This document shows positions 1 through 8,112 of a stretch of 64,000 bases of DNA, piece by piece. A program made the position numbers and the translations under genes. The notes under the pieces are model-generated. The model made no database searches. It worked only from the letters and a program-made list of their open reading frames with translations, and had not been told where the DNA came from. Each line of letters starts with the position of its first letter. Within the stretch, counting starts at the first letter, position 1. The stretch comes from Lysobacterales bacterium 66-474 (lineage in GTDB: Bacteria; Pseudomonadota; Gammaproteobacteria; Xanthomonadales; Rhodanobacteraceae), in assembly GCA_001899805.1 (NCBI GenBank), contig MKWP01000015.1:868001-932000 (forward strand), given 5' to 3'.

Positions 1-507
1 GATGCGGAGGTAGCAAACGATGACGCGCGAACACGCATGCACGGCGCGCACGAGCTCGGTCGCCAAATTTTCTTCCAGGATGTGGCTAAGGATCAGCCCT
101 GAAAGTGAGTCATGGGAAGCCAGATGCCCGGCGGCGCTTTGCAGGGGTACTTGCTCGGAAATGTCACGCAGGGTGCACAGGGAATGCGTGGCGCGACCCC
201 CGTCGGTATCGGGCACTGGACGCACCACGAGCCGGCACAAGAATGGCTCGCGTCGGCCCGCCCTGCAGGTCAGGACAGCATCAGAAGACGTATGCAAGTC
301 GATGTCGACGGCACCGTCCGCCCATCCCAGGAGCTCACGGCAGGAACGGCCGACCAGCTCCTCTCGATCCAAGCCTAGCAATGTCTCGAGTGCGGTATTC
401 ACCCGCACAATCGGGTACTCCGGGCTCGTCAACGCCACGATCATGTTGGGATGGACGCTGACTTCGAAACTGCGCAGCACCAACCCTGCCGCATTTGTCC
501 GCTTCAC
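1..507 (-). CDS. PAS-GGDEF diguanylate cyclase-like protein, 5' part only
   Basis: The frame is open from the window edge and reads toward base 1, so only the N-terminal part is present. The translation has a PAS-like segment at about residues 10-120 (a predicted small-ligand or redox sensor fold, ending in a typical LRDISEQ-type strand), followed by HDSLSGL, the usual opening of a GGDEF domain; the GGDEF signature itself would lie outside the window. I chose the GTG at 507 because GGGGGAG lies five bases upstream; an in-frame ATG at 576 is possible but has no clear ribosome site. The likely role is cyclic-di-GMP synthesis under PAS control, inferred from domain order. Activity cannot be judged without the missing part. 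Confidence 0.7.
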   Translation of the reverse strand, partial: MKRTNAAGLVLRSFEVSVHPNMIVALTSPEYPIVRVNTALETLLGLDREELVGRSCRELLGWADGAVDIDLHTSSDAVLTCRAGRREPFLCRLVVRPVPDTDGGRATHSLCTLRDISEQVPLQSAAGHLASHDSLSGLILSHILEENLATELVRAVHACSRVIVCYLRI

Positions 508-976
508 AACGTCTCCCCCGTACCCGACATGGACGACCTGCCTCCTCCTTGGACGGAACGCAGATGTGGATTTCATCGCGGCCCACTTCGAGTCGCGCGA
601 CGCTAAATAGCACGACTGCAAATACTGTTCTGTGCGCGGATGCAGAACTCTTGCATCCCATAGTGCCCATCCGCGACTTTCGGTGAACGGCACTGGCACG
701 CGTGCCTCCTTGCCACCCCAGACGGCTTGCCCGAGACCCGCGCTTCATTGACGGTCAAAGCAAGCGCAGCGAAACAAACGTCGTGGCGCACGCGGCGTGT
801 GCGGCCGGGCTCCGGCAACGGGCGAAAGTGATGGGCGGCCAAGGGCTCGGCTCGACATGTGCCTGTGCGGTAGCCGGCTACGCCGCAGCGGCGCACGATG
901 GCGAGATCGGTCCCGTTCGCACGGAAAATGGGGAGACCCGGGAGTGGTGCGTAGCCTGCAATCGTAAAGAAAAGTG

Positions 977-998
977 ACTTTGTGATTGGTCACAAAGT
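977..998. promoter_or_regulatory. Perfect inverted repeat, possible operator or hairpin
   Basis: ACTTTGTGA at 977-985 and TCACAAAGT at 990-998 are perfect 9-base arms around a 4-base centre (TTGG). It contains TGTGA and TCACA, but with a spacing of 4, not the 6 of a CRP/Clp site. It lies 165 bases before the small gene at 1164, so regulatory use is an inference from position. Confidence 0.45.
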
Positions 999-1067
999 TG
1001 GCCGCAAATCATGTCGTCATGATGCGCGTTGAACCGCCACCCCTATCGGCTTTGGGTAACCACGGGC

Positions 1068-1083
1068 TTGGGTGCGCACCCAA
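1068..1083. promoter_or_regulatory. 16-base perfect palindrome, possible operator
   Basis: TTGGGTGCGCACCCAA reads identically on both strands with no spacer. It is 80 bases before the start codon at 1164, a usual distance for a repressor or activator site. No matching regulator family could be assigned. Confidence 0.4.
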
Positions 1084-1163
1084 CTTTGAACCCCACGTGC
1101 GCGAGATGCCTAGCGTTGGACGCTCAGGTTTTTTCAGTACAAACACAGGATCGAGAGGATCAG

Positions 1164-1472
1164 ATGATTAATGTGGCCACCGCGCGGCAGCGAAGGTTCA
1201 CTGCTGAACGGGATGAAGTAGCGTATGAACTCGCCGGCGGATTGCTGCCCCTCAGGGATTGGCGTAGCGAAGCACGACGTGCGTTGGCACCGGATGGCCT
1301 AACCCTGGACGGTGACGGTCGCATCATCCGCACCAACGGTGCGCCGACAGGATTCATGCTTGAACCGCTCATCTACGGCCGACAGGTTTACATCCGGGAT
1401 GAGCACGGAACGCGATATTGGCTTGGTTCCCCGAATCGCGCGCGCGCCGTGCTTCGCTGGCTTCTGTCGTGA
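1164..1472 (+). CDS. Small protein of unknown function (102 aa)
   Basis: I do not recognise this family. The protein is 102 residues, charged, with no signal peptide or membrane segment; a basic N-terminal part (about 1-45) is followed by a short strand-rich part ending in WLLS. The ATG at 1164 is preceded by GAGAGG at suitable spacing; the frame is open further upstream to 1029 but without a ribosome site. Its last bases overlap the GTG start of the next gene as GTGA, so the two genes are almost certainly co-translated. The two upstream palindromes suggest specific regulation. Confidence 0.6.
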   Translation: MINVATARQRRFTAERDEVAYELAGGLLPLRDWRSEARRALAPDGLTLDGDGRIIRTNGAPTGFMLEPLIYGRQVYIRDEHGTRYWLGSPNRARAVLRWLLS

Positions 1473-1780
1473 CCCGTTCTGCGCCAATCGCTCTGCTGAC
1501 GGCGCTTGCCTTGATCGCGATTGATGGGACCAACGCCGCGTCGAAGAAGGACGACGCGATGACGGCTCCGCCGGGCGAGGTCAGGTTCAAGGGCTCTGTC
1601 TTGGTGCCCGTGGGAGCTCACGCCGCCGCTGACGTGCGTAGCGTCGCTCCACTGCCCCCCGGCCGGATCATTCGACGCGGTAGCGCTGATACAGAGAAAC
1701 ACGATCCATTGCGGACCGTGGTCGCGCTGCCGCCACCTCGCAACGCCGGTGTGCGAGTCGTGCTGATTACCTATGACTGA
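1469..1780 (+). CDS. Small predicted secreted protein (103 aa)
   Basis: The reading frame overlaps the previous gene by four bases (GTGA), which decides the GTG start. The first 25 residues look like a Sec signal: a short basic start, a hydrophobic run of Ala/Leu/Ile, then an Asn-Ala-Ala cleavage region. The mature part is about 78 residues, proline-rich and strand-prone, without cysteines. I do not recognise the family. The coupled order, a small cytoplasmic protein followed by a small exported one, hints at a paired function, but nothing in the sequence says what it is. Confidence 0.55.
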   Translation: MTRSAPIALLTALALIAIDGTNAASKKDDAMTAPPGEVRFKGSVLVPVGAHAAADVRSVAPLPPGRIIRRGSADTEKHDPLRTVVALPPPRNAGVRVVLITYD

Positions 1781-1973
1781 TCCTGCCGAAGTATCGAGAA
1801 GAGGTTGCGTGCTCCAGGTCGTCGGTTTCGCGGAAATTTCGTTTTCATCAGCGAGTTTTCAGCAGACTCGGTCGCCCGCGGAAATTCAAGATCACGAGCT
1901 GCCGCGCAGATCAGACGCCGGTAGGACGGCGGCAACGGACGCGCGATGCAGCGCCCCCCCCCGGACCGGGAAC

Positions 1974-2726
1974 CTACATCTGCCGGAACCGGTGCGCGAA
2001 CGGTCGACTGACCGGCAGCCTTTCAGGACGTTCGCCCACGCGCAGATGCAGATGACCATCGAGCCCGTGCTGCACGCTGGCAATCGCGTTGACATTGACC
2101 AACGTCGAACGATGGATTTGCCAGAACTGGTCGGGATCGAGTTCTTTCAGCAAGTCGCGTATCGTCTTGCGGATCAGGAACTCGCCATTGCCCGTCACCA
2201 TCTGCGTGTACTTGTAGTCGGCCCTGAAATACAGGACTTCCTCCACCGCGGTCAGGTACAACTCACGGCCCCGTGATGCGGTGATCCAGCGCAGGTAGTC
2301 ACGGCCATGGTCGAGCTTCTGCAGCAGGATGCGCAAGGTTGCATCGAGGTTGGCCGGGGGTTCGTGCAGGCGCTGCTTGAGCCGCGTCACCGCAGTCGCG
2401 AGACGCTCCCCGGAAAAAGGCTTCAGCAGATAATCGACCGCGCCCTCCTCGAAGGCCGCCACGGCGAATTCGTCATAGGCGGTGATGAACACCACGTGTC
2501 CGCGGCCGCTGGCGCGGCGGGCCACTTCAAGGCCACTGGCGCCCGGCATCCGGATATCCAGGAACAGGATGTCCGGGCTGCACTGTTCCATCGCGCGGAT
2601 CGCGGCATCACCGTCTGCGGCTTCGGCACAGATGCTCAGCTCCGGCCACGCCGAAGCCAGTGCCTCGCGCAACTCGCTGCGCAACAACGGCTCATCCTCC
2701 GCGATCAGCGCGGTGGGAGCGTTCAT
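1974..2726 (-). CDS. LytR/AlgR-type response regulator (LytTR DNA-binding domain)
   Basis: The 250-residue protein starts with a CheY-like receiver (about 5-120): an acidic pair at D11-E12, the phosphoacceptor D57 within FLDIRMPG, and a conserved Lys in LLKPF. A LytTR domain occupies about 145-245, with the typical IHRSTLVN strand region. Such proteins bind direct repeats in promoters after phosphorylation. Its start overlaps the stop of the upstream sensor gene as ATGA (2723-2726), so it is the third gene of a kinase-pseudokinase-regulator operon. The target genes are unknown. Confidence 0.92.
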   Translation of the reverse strand: MNAPTALIAEDEPLLRSELREALASAWPELSICAEAADGDAAIRAMEQCSPDILFLDIRMPGASGLEVARRASGRGHVVFITAYDEFAVAAFEEGAVDYLLKPFSGERLATAVTRLKQRLHEPPANLDATLRILLQKLDHGRDYLRWITASRGRELYLTAVEEVLYFRADYKYTQMVTGNGEFLIRKTIRDLLKELDPDQFWQIHRSTLVNVNAIASVQHGLDGHLHLRVGERPERLPVSRPFAHRFRQM

Positions 2727-3868
2727 TGCGGAATCTCGATAAGGGTTTCGACATCGCAGCGCGCACCCTGCACCTTTCGCTGACGCACGAACCTCGCACG
2801 TTCGCCATACAGGGTCGTGAGACGAACGCGTAGGGCTTTGATCCGATCGTCATCGCGATCCGAGGCATCCGTGGTGACGGCGCAGATCCTGACCCGCAGG
2901 CACGCTTGCGCAAGATCGGCTTCGACGCGCAACGCGGCCTCGGGTGCAGTCCGCCCAGCCAGGCCCTCGACCTCGTTTCGTATCACGCACGGCAGGACCA
3001 TGGCCGGAAAGGCGGCCGCAGCGGCGGTGGGCGGCAAGTCGGCTTGCAGCGTGATCGTTTCGCCTCGGGCGTTGCGCAAGACATCCAGGTAGGCACGCAC
3101 GAAGGCCATTTCCCCGCCCAGCGTCGGCACGGTGGCCTGGCCTCGCGGCATGGCCGCACGGAGATAGACGATCAAGGCATCCAGCGCGTGCAATGCCCGT
3201 GTGGCATCGGTACCTTGCAGTTCCTCGATGCGCGCCAGCGTATCGATCAGCAGCTCGGGTTCGACATGCCCCTGCATGGCCTGCAGGCGCGCCTCGGCGA
3301 GGTGCCGACGCGCGCTCACCCGCTCCTGCTGCACCGCATGCAACCGGGACTGCAGCAGGCGCAATCGACGCAACCACGCGTAGGTGAACAGCGCCACCCC
3401 GCCGGTGACGAAGCCGTCGACGACCTCGGTGAGCGTGTGCATGCGGTGCAGGTCTGCCGGTTTGGCGTAAGCATCCATCATTGAACGAAGCGGAATCAGG
3501 TACTGGAAACACCATGTGACCAACAGGTTGACGAGCAACCCGCCGAGCAGTGCGCCCGCCACGTACGGCGTCCACCACGGCCAGCGCTTGGGGACCACAC
3601 GATCGGCGACCGCGACCACCAGCAGCATGCCCATGGCGATCATGGCGTTGTCGCAGACTATCCAGGCGCGTGCCTGCCAGGGTGCCTGCAGGTTCATGCG
3701 CAGCCAGGCAAGGACATCCCAGGCATCGACCAGCAACGCGATCAGGCTGACGACCAAAATTTGCTTCAGAGTGATCTGTCGCCAGCTGTCGAGCAGGAAG
3801 CGCAACCAACGTGCAGGCGTGCCCGCCGTGGCGCCCGAGGCAACACGCGTGCGCACGGCCACGTTCAT
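2723..3868 (-). CDS. LytS/YehU-like membrane sensor, predicted pseudokinase
   Basis: The 381-residue protein has hydrophobic membrane segments from about 35 to 165, then a coiled linker and a region aligning with the His_kinase domain of LytS/YehU proteins. The key residues are gone: the PHFLFN phosphorylation box reads PELLID (E205 where His is expected), the VENAIKHG N-box is replaced by an unrelated RNEVEG stretch, and no DxGxG remains. The fold pattern (an AYL helix, the TLYG segment) is kept. It overlaps the genes on both sides by ATGA, so it is made in fixed ratio with the active kinase and the regulator. An inferred role is as a sensory or dimerising partner, not as an enzyme. Confidence 0.8.
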   Translation of the reverse strand: MNVAVRTRVASGATAGTPARWLRFLLDSWRQITLKQILVVSLIALLVDAWDVLAWLRMNLQAPWQARAWIVCDNAMIAMGMLLVVAVADRVVPKRWPWWTPYVAGALLGGLLVNLLVTWCFQYLIPLRSMMDAYAKPADLHRMHTLTEVVDGFVTGGVALFTYAWLRRLRLLQSRLHAVQQERVSARRHLAEARLQAMQGHVEPELLIDTLARIEELQGTDATRALHALDALIVYLRAAMPRGQATVPTLGGEMAFVRAYLDVLRNARGETITLQADLPPTAAAAAFPAMVLPCVIRNEVEGLAGRTAPEAALRVEADLAQACLRVRICAVTTDASDRDDDRIKALRVRLTTLYGERARFVRQRKVQGARCDVETLIEIPQ

Positions 3869-4965
3869 GCCGGCTCCTGCGTGCAGAAAGGCAGGCTCAG
3901 CGTCGCGACCACGCCGCGCGGCGTGTTCATCGCGAGGCGCAATTGTGCCTGGTCGCCGTACATCAGCCCGAGCCGGGTCCGCACGTTGGCGAGTCCGGTG
4001 CCGCCGCCGGAGCTTTGGCGGAAACCGGCCCCGTCGTCGCTGACGCGCAGCTGCAGGCGGGCATCGACCACGTGCGCGGCAACGCGCACGGTTCCACCGC
4101 CGGGCAGCGGTCCCAGACCGTGCTTGATCGCGTTTTCGACCAGGGTCATCAGCAGCAACGGTGGCAGCATGCCGGCCGCCGCGTCGGCATCGGCCTCGAT
4201 GCGCCAGTCGAGGCGCGCACCCATGCGCACGGCCTGGATGCGCAAGTACGCGTCGACCAGGTCCAGCGCCTTGGAGACGCTGACCAGTTCTGCGCTCAAG
4301 TTCGACCACGACGTGCGCAGGTAGCGCTGCAAATGACGCAGCATCTCGCGGCCGGCTGCTGGATCGGACTGCAGCAGTCGCCGTACGTTCGCCAGCGTGT
4401 TGAACAGGAAATGTGGTTCGATCTGTGCCTGCAGCGCCTGCAGGGTGGCTTCCGTCTCCTGCTGGGAGAGGCGTTCCTTGATGACCTCTGCGGCGTGTGC
4501 GGCATCGACGAGCCGGCGGGTACGCGCATGCAACACGTAGATCGCCGCGAGGCCGAAACACAGGAGCAAACGTTCCATCCAGTAGCCGGTGATTTCCTCG
4601 AGGTCGCCTTTCGGGAAACTGCCCGCCGAGGGCGCCAGCCCAGCGAGCGCCACGCGCAGACCGACCCCCAGCAACGTGGCAAGGATCACGGCGCCTGCCA
4701 ACACTGCGTTGCGCGGCCACGGAGCCATTCCGGTGGTGCGCCGCTCGGCCAACACGACGATCGGCAATACGGGCAATGCGACCAGAAGATTGACGAACCA
4801 TGCTGCCCCGAGAAAGGCCGGCAACGCCACGGCCACCTTGCCCTCGGCGTAGAAGCTGGCAACCGGACGCACTGCGAGGCACAGGGCGAACAGACAGGTT
4901 ATGCCGCCCCAGCGCACGATTTCGCCCAGATTGCCGCGCGTGCGAATAGCCTCGACGGGATTCAT
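3865..4965 (-). CDS. LytS/YehU-like sensor histidine kinase
   Basis: The 366-residue protein has N-terminal membrane helices (about 20-150) followed by the short histidine-kinase form of the LytS family: phosphoacceptor H185 in EPHFLFN, N-box LVENAIKHG at about 275-283, DDGAGF at 310-315 and GTGLANVR near 322. All catalytic motifs are intact. The ATG at 4965 is preferred because the in-frame extension to 5130 lacks family features. It is the first gene of the three-gene two-component operon and overlaps the next gene by ATGA. It should phosphorylate the LytTR regulator at D57; the stimulus is unknown. Confidence 0.88.
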   Translation of the reverse strand: MNPVEAIRTRGNLGEIVRWGGITCLFALCLAVRPVASFYAEGKVAVALPAFLGAAWFVNLLVALPVLPIVVLAERRTTGMAPWPRNAVLAGAVILATLLGVGLRVALAGLAPSAGSFPKGDLEEITGYWMERLLLCFGLAAIYVLHARTRRLVDAAHAAEVIKERLSQQETEATLQALQAQIEPHFLFNTLANVRRLLQSDPAAGREMLRHLQRYLRTSWSNLSAELVSVSKALDLVDAYLRIQAVRMGARLDWRIEADADAAAGMLPPLLLMTLVENAIKHGLGPLPGGGTVRVAAHVVDARLQLRVSDDGAGFRQSSGGGTGLANVRTRLGLMYGDQAQLRLAMNTPRGVVATLSLPFCTQEPA

Positions 4966-5376
4966 CGCGGATGGCAACTCGGTATCATGAATCGTTGCTG
5001 CGCGGCGGCCGGCAGGCCACGTTTTACCGATTGGCATCTTCGCGGTCATCGCTTGCCGCCTCATCGGCAATCCGGACATCGCATCGAGCCCGCATCTTGC
5101 GAAGCATTCCGGCATCCCTTGTAGACCCATTGCCGATCGCAGGCAAGCTCACGCTGAATACGGTTCGCGAACCCCTTGCTGCGTGCAGGATTTCTGTCGA
5201 GACGTCACACGAGAGCCATTGCTGTTTTGTGGTTGCAAAAGGCGCCCCATCCGCCTTCGGCACCTTCCCGCGCTCTAGGCGCAGGGGAAGCAGATACCTT
5301 GCTTCCCCAGCTTGCGGGGGAACTGCCCGAAGGGCCGAATGGGGTGTCTTCTCGTTGGGACTTGAATCGGAAAGCC
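4966..5376. other. Non-coding stretch with a REP-like doublet
   Basis: No supported gene lies here. The left part should hold the promoter of the minus-strand sensor operon. The right part holds an inverted pair of REP-like units (listed separately), downstream of the small secreted protein gene that ends at 5377. Confidence 0.55.
5245..5344. repeat. REP-like inverted doublet
   Basis: Two related units of about 45 bases face each other: 5245-5290 (reverse orientation) and 5302-5344 (forward). Both follow the pattern CTTCCCC, a GC-rich loop, GCGGG, then GCC-GAAGG and ATGGGG. Their junction forms a perfect hairpin, GGGGAAGCA at 5284-5292 and TGCTTCCCC at 5300-5308. The layout resembles the REP palindromes that are common between genes in Xanthomonadaceae. 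It may act as a terminator or mRNA stabiliser for the convergent side. Confidence 0.55.
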
Positions 5377-5712
5377 CTAGTTGGCGGCGATCGGCGCGCC
5401 CGCCGCATGGGGTACGTCGACGTGCGCTTGCAGCAGCGTCTGGTAGCGCCTCTGGAGCGCATCGATCCCGCCGGTCAGGTACTCGGGATAGGACGAGCGA
5501 TTGCCGAACAGCATGCCGATCTCATGCTCGGAGAAGTTCGCTCGAATCCAGCGGTGGAAGTTCTCGCAGCGCGACGCCTCGACGGGTGGCGCGCAGCCCG
5601 AAATATCCGATGCGACGATCCGTAGAGTCGGCAGCGACTGTTGATTGCCGGCGGCCGCAGTTGCGGAACATGCGGCGATGGCGATGGCGATGATGGTTGC
5701 GTGCAGTTTCAT
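5377..5712 (-). CDS. Small predicted secreted protein (111 aa), unknown
   Basis: The 111-residue product begins with a clear Sec signal (about 1-21: a Lys start, a hydrophobic Ala/Ile core, then ATAAAG). The mature part has two cysteines about nine residues apart (SGCAPP and SRCEN), which could form a disulfide. The ATG at 5712 has GAGGA nine bases upstream, which excludes the longer frame starting at 5757. No family is recognised. Export to the periplasm is inferred from the signal. Confidence 0.6.
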   Translation of the reverse strand: MKLHATIIAIAIAACSATAAAGNQQSLPTLRIVASDISGCAPPVEASRCENFHRWIRANFSEHEIGMLFGNRSSYPEYLTGGIDALQRRYQTLLQAHVDVPHAAGAPIAAN

Positions 5713-6206
5713 GGTGGGTTCCTCGAGCTTGAACGTTCCTTCATGGGCGGCGTGCACAAGTGCACGACTGGCGGTGCGAGCGCGCGACGGGGCGAGGGTT
5801 CCCGGGACGGCGCGATCGTGCCGTTGTGCAACCTAGCGGGAGTTGCGTGTGGCGGTAAGCCGTCGTGCGATGAAGCCCGCAAAGGATGGAATGAAACGCC
5901 GGAAATGCGGCGTCAGCGTTCGAGGGCGGCGAGCCATCCCGAGAGGGTGAGCCAATGGGGACATTCAACCCGGGGAATGCGTGCTCTTGGCCGGATCTGC
6001 GCCCATGGCTATGTTGCCCCCGAGACATCTTTTTTACTGACGGTCACGACCATCAGAACCCGTGGCCAACGCGAAGAGTCCCTTTCGATTCGTTCCGGCG
6101 ACGTTCGCCCATCACCCGCGCCGGCTACTTTGGGCGTTGGGCGGCGCAAGAACACCCTGCAAGGGGGCGCAATCATCGCCGGACTCCTCTGTGAACTCGC
6201 GATGCG
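5713..6206. other. Non-coding stretch of about 490 bases
   Basis: No frame on either strand has a credible start, domain or codon pattern. It includes the promoter side of the minus-strand secreted protein gene and the 3' side of the flavoprotein gene. A weak hairpin (ACGCCG / CGGCGT) is seen near 5893-5910 and may be a terminator remnant. Nothing else is supported. Confidence 0.5.
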
Positions 6207-7622
6207 TCACTGGCGCGCACTCTTGGATGGCACGCTCTCGGATGGCACGTTCGAGAACAGCGGACCGAGCCCTTCGGCCATCGTCGGATGCGTGAGAATG
6301 GCGTCGCGCAGCCCTCGATAGGGCAAGCCGGCCAGCATGGCCGTCTGGACCACAGCCACGACTTCGCCGGCATCCGTACCGATCATCGTGAAACCGAGGA
6401 TGCGGTCGTCCGTGCCGACGAGTGCCTTCAGGAAGCCTTGCGATTCGCCGGTCGTCCGCGTCCTCAGCACGGCGCGCGTCGGCAGTTTCGCGACGCGGAC
6501 CGCGATACCTTGCTGTTGCGCTTCGCGCTCGCCCAAGCCCACGCGGGCAAGCGGAGGATCCGTGAACATGCAGTAGGGCACGAGCCGGTCACGCGTCGTG
6601 CGTTGCCCTCCTGCGAGGTTGTCACGGATGACCCGGAAGTCATCGAAGGAGACGTGCGTGAATTGCGGGCTGCCGGCGCATTCGCCGATCGCCCACACGT
6701 CGGGCGCGCTCGTCTCCAGCCGCTCGTTGACACGGATGTAGCCCCTGGCGTCCAACGCGATCCCGGCCAGTTCGAGACCGATCCCGGTCGTGTTGGGCCG
6801 CCGTCCGGCCGAGACCAGAATGTCGCTGCCTTCGATCGTCCGATCGCCCGAGGCCGTCCGCACGAGGATGCTGACGTGCGCGCCCGATCGACCCCGGACA
6901 CGCAGCGTCTCGGCCGACAGGAGCACCTCGATGCCATCCCCTTCGAAGATCCGGTGCACTTCTGCCGCGACATCCGGATCCTCCCGCCCGGCGAGTTGAG
7001 GCCCGTGTTCGATGATCGTGACGCGGCTGCCGAAGCGGCGATACGCCTGCGCCAGTTCGAGGCCGACATAGCCACCACCGAGCACGATCAGGTGTGAAGG
7101 GGCGTAATCGAGTTCCAACGCCTCGATGTTCGTCAACGGACCGGCGGCATCGAGGCCGGCAATGTCCGGTATCGCCGCGTGCGTTCCGACGTTGAGGAAG
7201 ACCTGGCCGCCCTTCAGCACGCGTGTCCCGCCATCATTCAGGCGAACCTCGAGCGTCTTCGGCGCCACGAATTGCCCGGTGCCCATGATCAACTCGGCGC
7301 CGCTCGCCTTGTAATTTTCCAGGTGCATGGCGATCAGGCCTTCAACCATGTCGCGTTTGCGCTGGCGGACCTTGACCATGTCGATCGTTACGGGTCCCGT
7401 TTGCGTGCCGAACTGGGCACCATGCCGTGCCAGCTCCGCGACCTTGGCACTCCAGATCTCGTTCTTGCTGGGAAGGCAATTGATATTGGGACAAGAGCCG
7501 CCGATCCAGCGACGCTCCACCACGGCCGTCCGTTTGCCTGCCCGCGCCATGTGCCAAGCCAGGTACTTGCCGCCTTCGCCACTGCCAAGGACAAGGACAT
7601 CGAACTGTTCTGGTTGAGTCAT
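6207..7622 (-). CDS. FAD-dependent pyridine nucleotide-disulfide oxidoreductase (MerA/Lpd-like)
   Basis: The 471-residue protein has the class I flavin disulfide reductase layout: FAD motif GSGEGG (13-18), redox pair C44/C49 within GGSCPNINCLPSK, NAD(P) motif GGGYVGLELA in the middle, and a C-terminal dimer domain with HPTMAE carrying the catalytic His and Glu. MerA/Lpd proteins move electrons from NAD(P)H through FAD to a disulfide-type acceptor or metal ion. It lacks an N-terminal HMA domain and no mer genes are nearby, so mercury reduction is not supported. The spacing of the two cysteines is normal, but CPNINC differs from the common CxNVGC. The start at 7622 was chosen at the beginning of homology; the upstream in-frame extension looks non-coding. 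Confidence 0.85.
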   Translation of the reverse strand: MTQPEQFDVLVLGSGEGGKYLAWHMARAGKRTAVVERRWIGGSCPNINCLPSKNEIWSAKVAELARHGAQFGTQTGPVTIDMVKVRQRKRDMVEGLIAMHLENYKASGAELIMGTGQFVAPKTLEVRLNDGGTRVLKGGQVFLNVGTHAAIPDIAGLDAAGPLTNIEALELDYAPSHLIVLGGGYVGLELAQAYRRFGSRVTIIEHGPQLAGREDPDVAAEVHRIFEGDGIEVLLSAETLRVRGRSGAHVSILVRTASGDRTIEGSDILVSAGRRPNTTGIGLELAGIALDARGYIRVNERLETSAPDVWAIGECAGSPQFTHVSFDDFRVIRDNLAGGQRTTRDRLVPYCMFTDPPLARVGLGEREAQQQGIAVRVAKLPTRAVLRTRTTGESQGFLKALVGTDDRILGFTMIGTDAGEVVAVVQTAMLAGLPYRGLRDAILTHPTMAEGLGPLFSNVPSESVPSKSARQ

Positions 7623-7970
7623 GTCGGCCTCATGGCCATGGGGTGTCCACCGGGCAGGGCGATCCGCTTGGATTCTACGCCTGCCGCTGGATTCTGCCGG
7701 CCTCCGCCATGGCCCATGATCCGGGCAGCATCGCCCGGACGGCATCAAGACCACGGTGACGGCGATCTCGCCGACGAAGTGGCCTGCATCATCCTGCAAC
7801 CCGCAAAGCGGGCATCCCCGAGACTTCGCCCAATATCGACTTCGGGCACGGTCAGCGCCCATGCGACGGCAATTCTCGCGGGTGATGTTCGCAGTGGGCG
7901 ACATGCGCCCCGAAGCGGTCCTGCGCAGGTGCGGCGATTGTCCGCTTCTGTTGGCTCGAACAAAGGCTCC

Positions 7971-8010
7971 CCGCCTGAGTGGCTACAAAAAACAACCGCA
8001 GGTCAGGTGC
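7971..8010 (+). repeat. Direct repeat copy 1 flanking the qorB-like gene
   Basis: CCGCCTGAGTGGCTA (7971-7985), then an A-tract and GGTCAG. The same 15 bases, the A-tract and GGTCAG recur at 8970-9008, about 1 kb away on the other side of the qorB-like gene. Confidence 0.6.
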
Positions 8011-8051
8011 TCTGCAAAAACCACCGCCCCTCGCGAAGTTGTCAACGCAAC

Positions 8052-8080
8052 TTCACCGTAGCTGGCGACCGGCATATAGT
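8052..8080 (+). promoter_or_regulatory. Predicted sigma-70 promoter of the qorB-like gene
   Basis: TTCACC (8052-8057) and TATAGT (8075-8080) are separated by exactly 17 bases. They match 4 of 6 and 5 of 6 consensus positions and lie 33 bases before the ATG at 8113. This is a sequence-based prediction only. Confidence 0.5.
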
Positions 8081-8112
8081 CGATAACCTCCAACTACAAC
8101 AGGTGAAATGCC

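Larger units (their letters stand above)
508..1163. other. Non-coding stretch with two perfect inverted repeats
   Basis: No convincing gene is seen here; the open frames on both strands have no recognisable domain. The stretch lies between the divergent PAS-GGDEF gene and a small plus-strand gene pair and probably holds the promoters of both. Two perfect palindromes lie in its right half, at 977-998 and 1068-1083, and are listed separately. Confidence 0.6.
7623..8112. other. Intergenic region between divergent flavoprotein and qorB-like genes
   Basis: No gene is supported. A minus-strand open frame continues the flavoprotein frame to about 7904, but it has no family features or ribosome site. 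The right part carries a direct-repeat copy (7971-8010) and a plausible sigma-70 promoter at 8052-8080, listed separately. Confidence 0.5.

Noticed and set aside
977-998. CRP/Clp binding site
   Set aside because: TGTGA and TCACA are present but separated by 4 bases, while the consensus needs 6.
6207-7622. Mercuric reductase (merA) assignment
   Set aside because: Redox pair and folds fit the superfamily, but no HMA domain, no C-terminal Cys pair and no mer neighbours.
7623-7904. N-terminal extension of the flavin disulfide reductase
   Set aside because: In frame and open, but without family homology, ribosome site or coherent composition; the FAD motif sits at the normal distance from the ATG at 7622.
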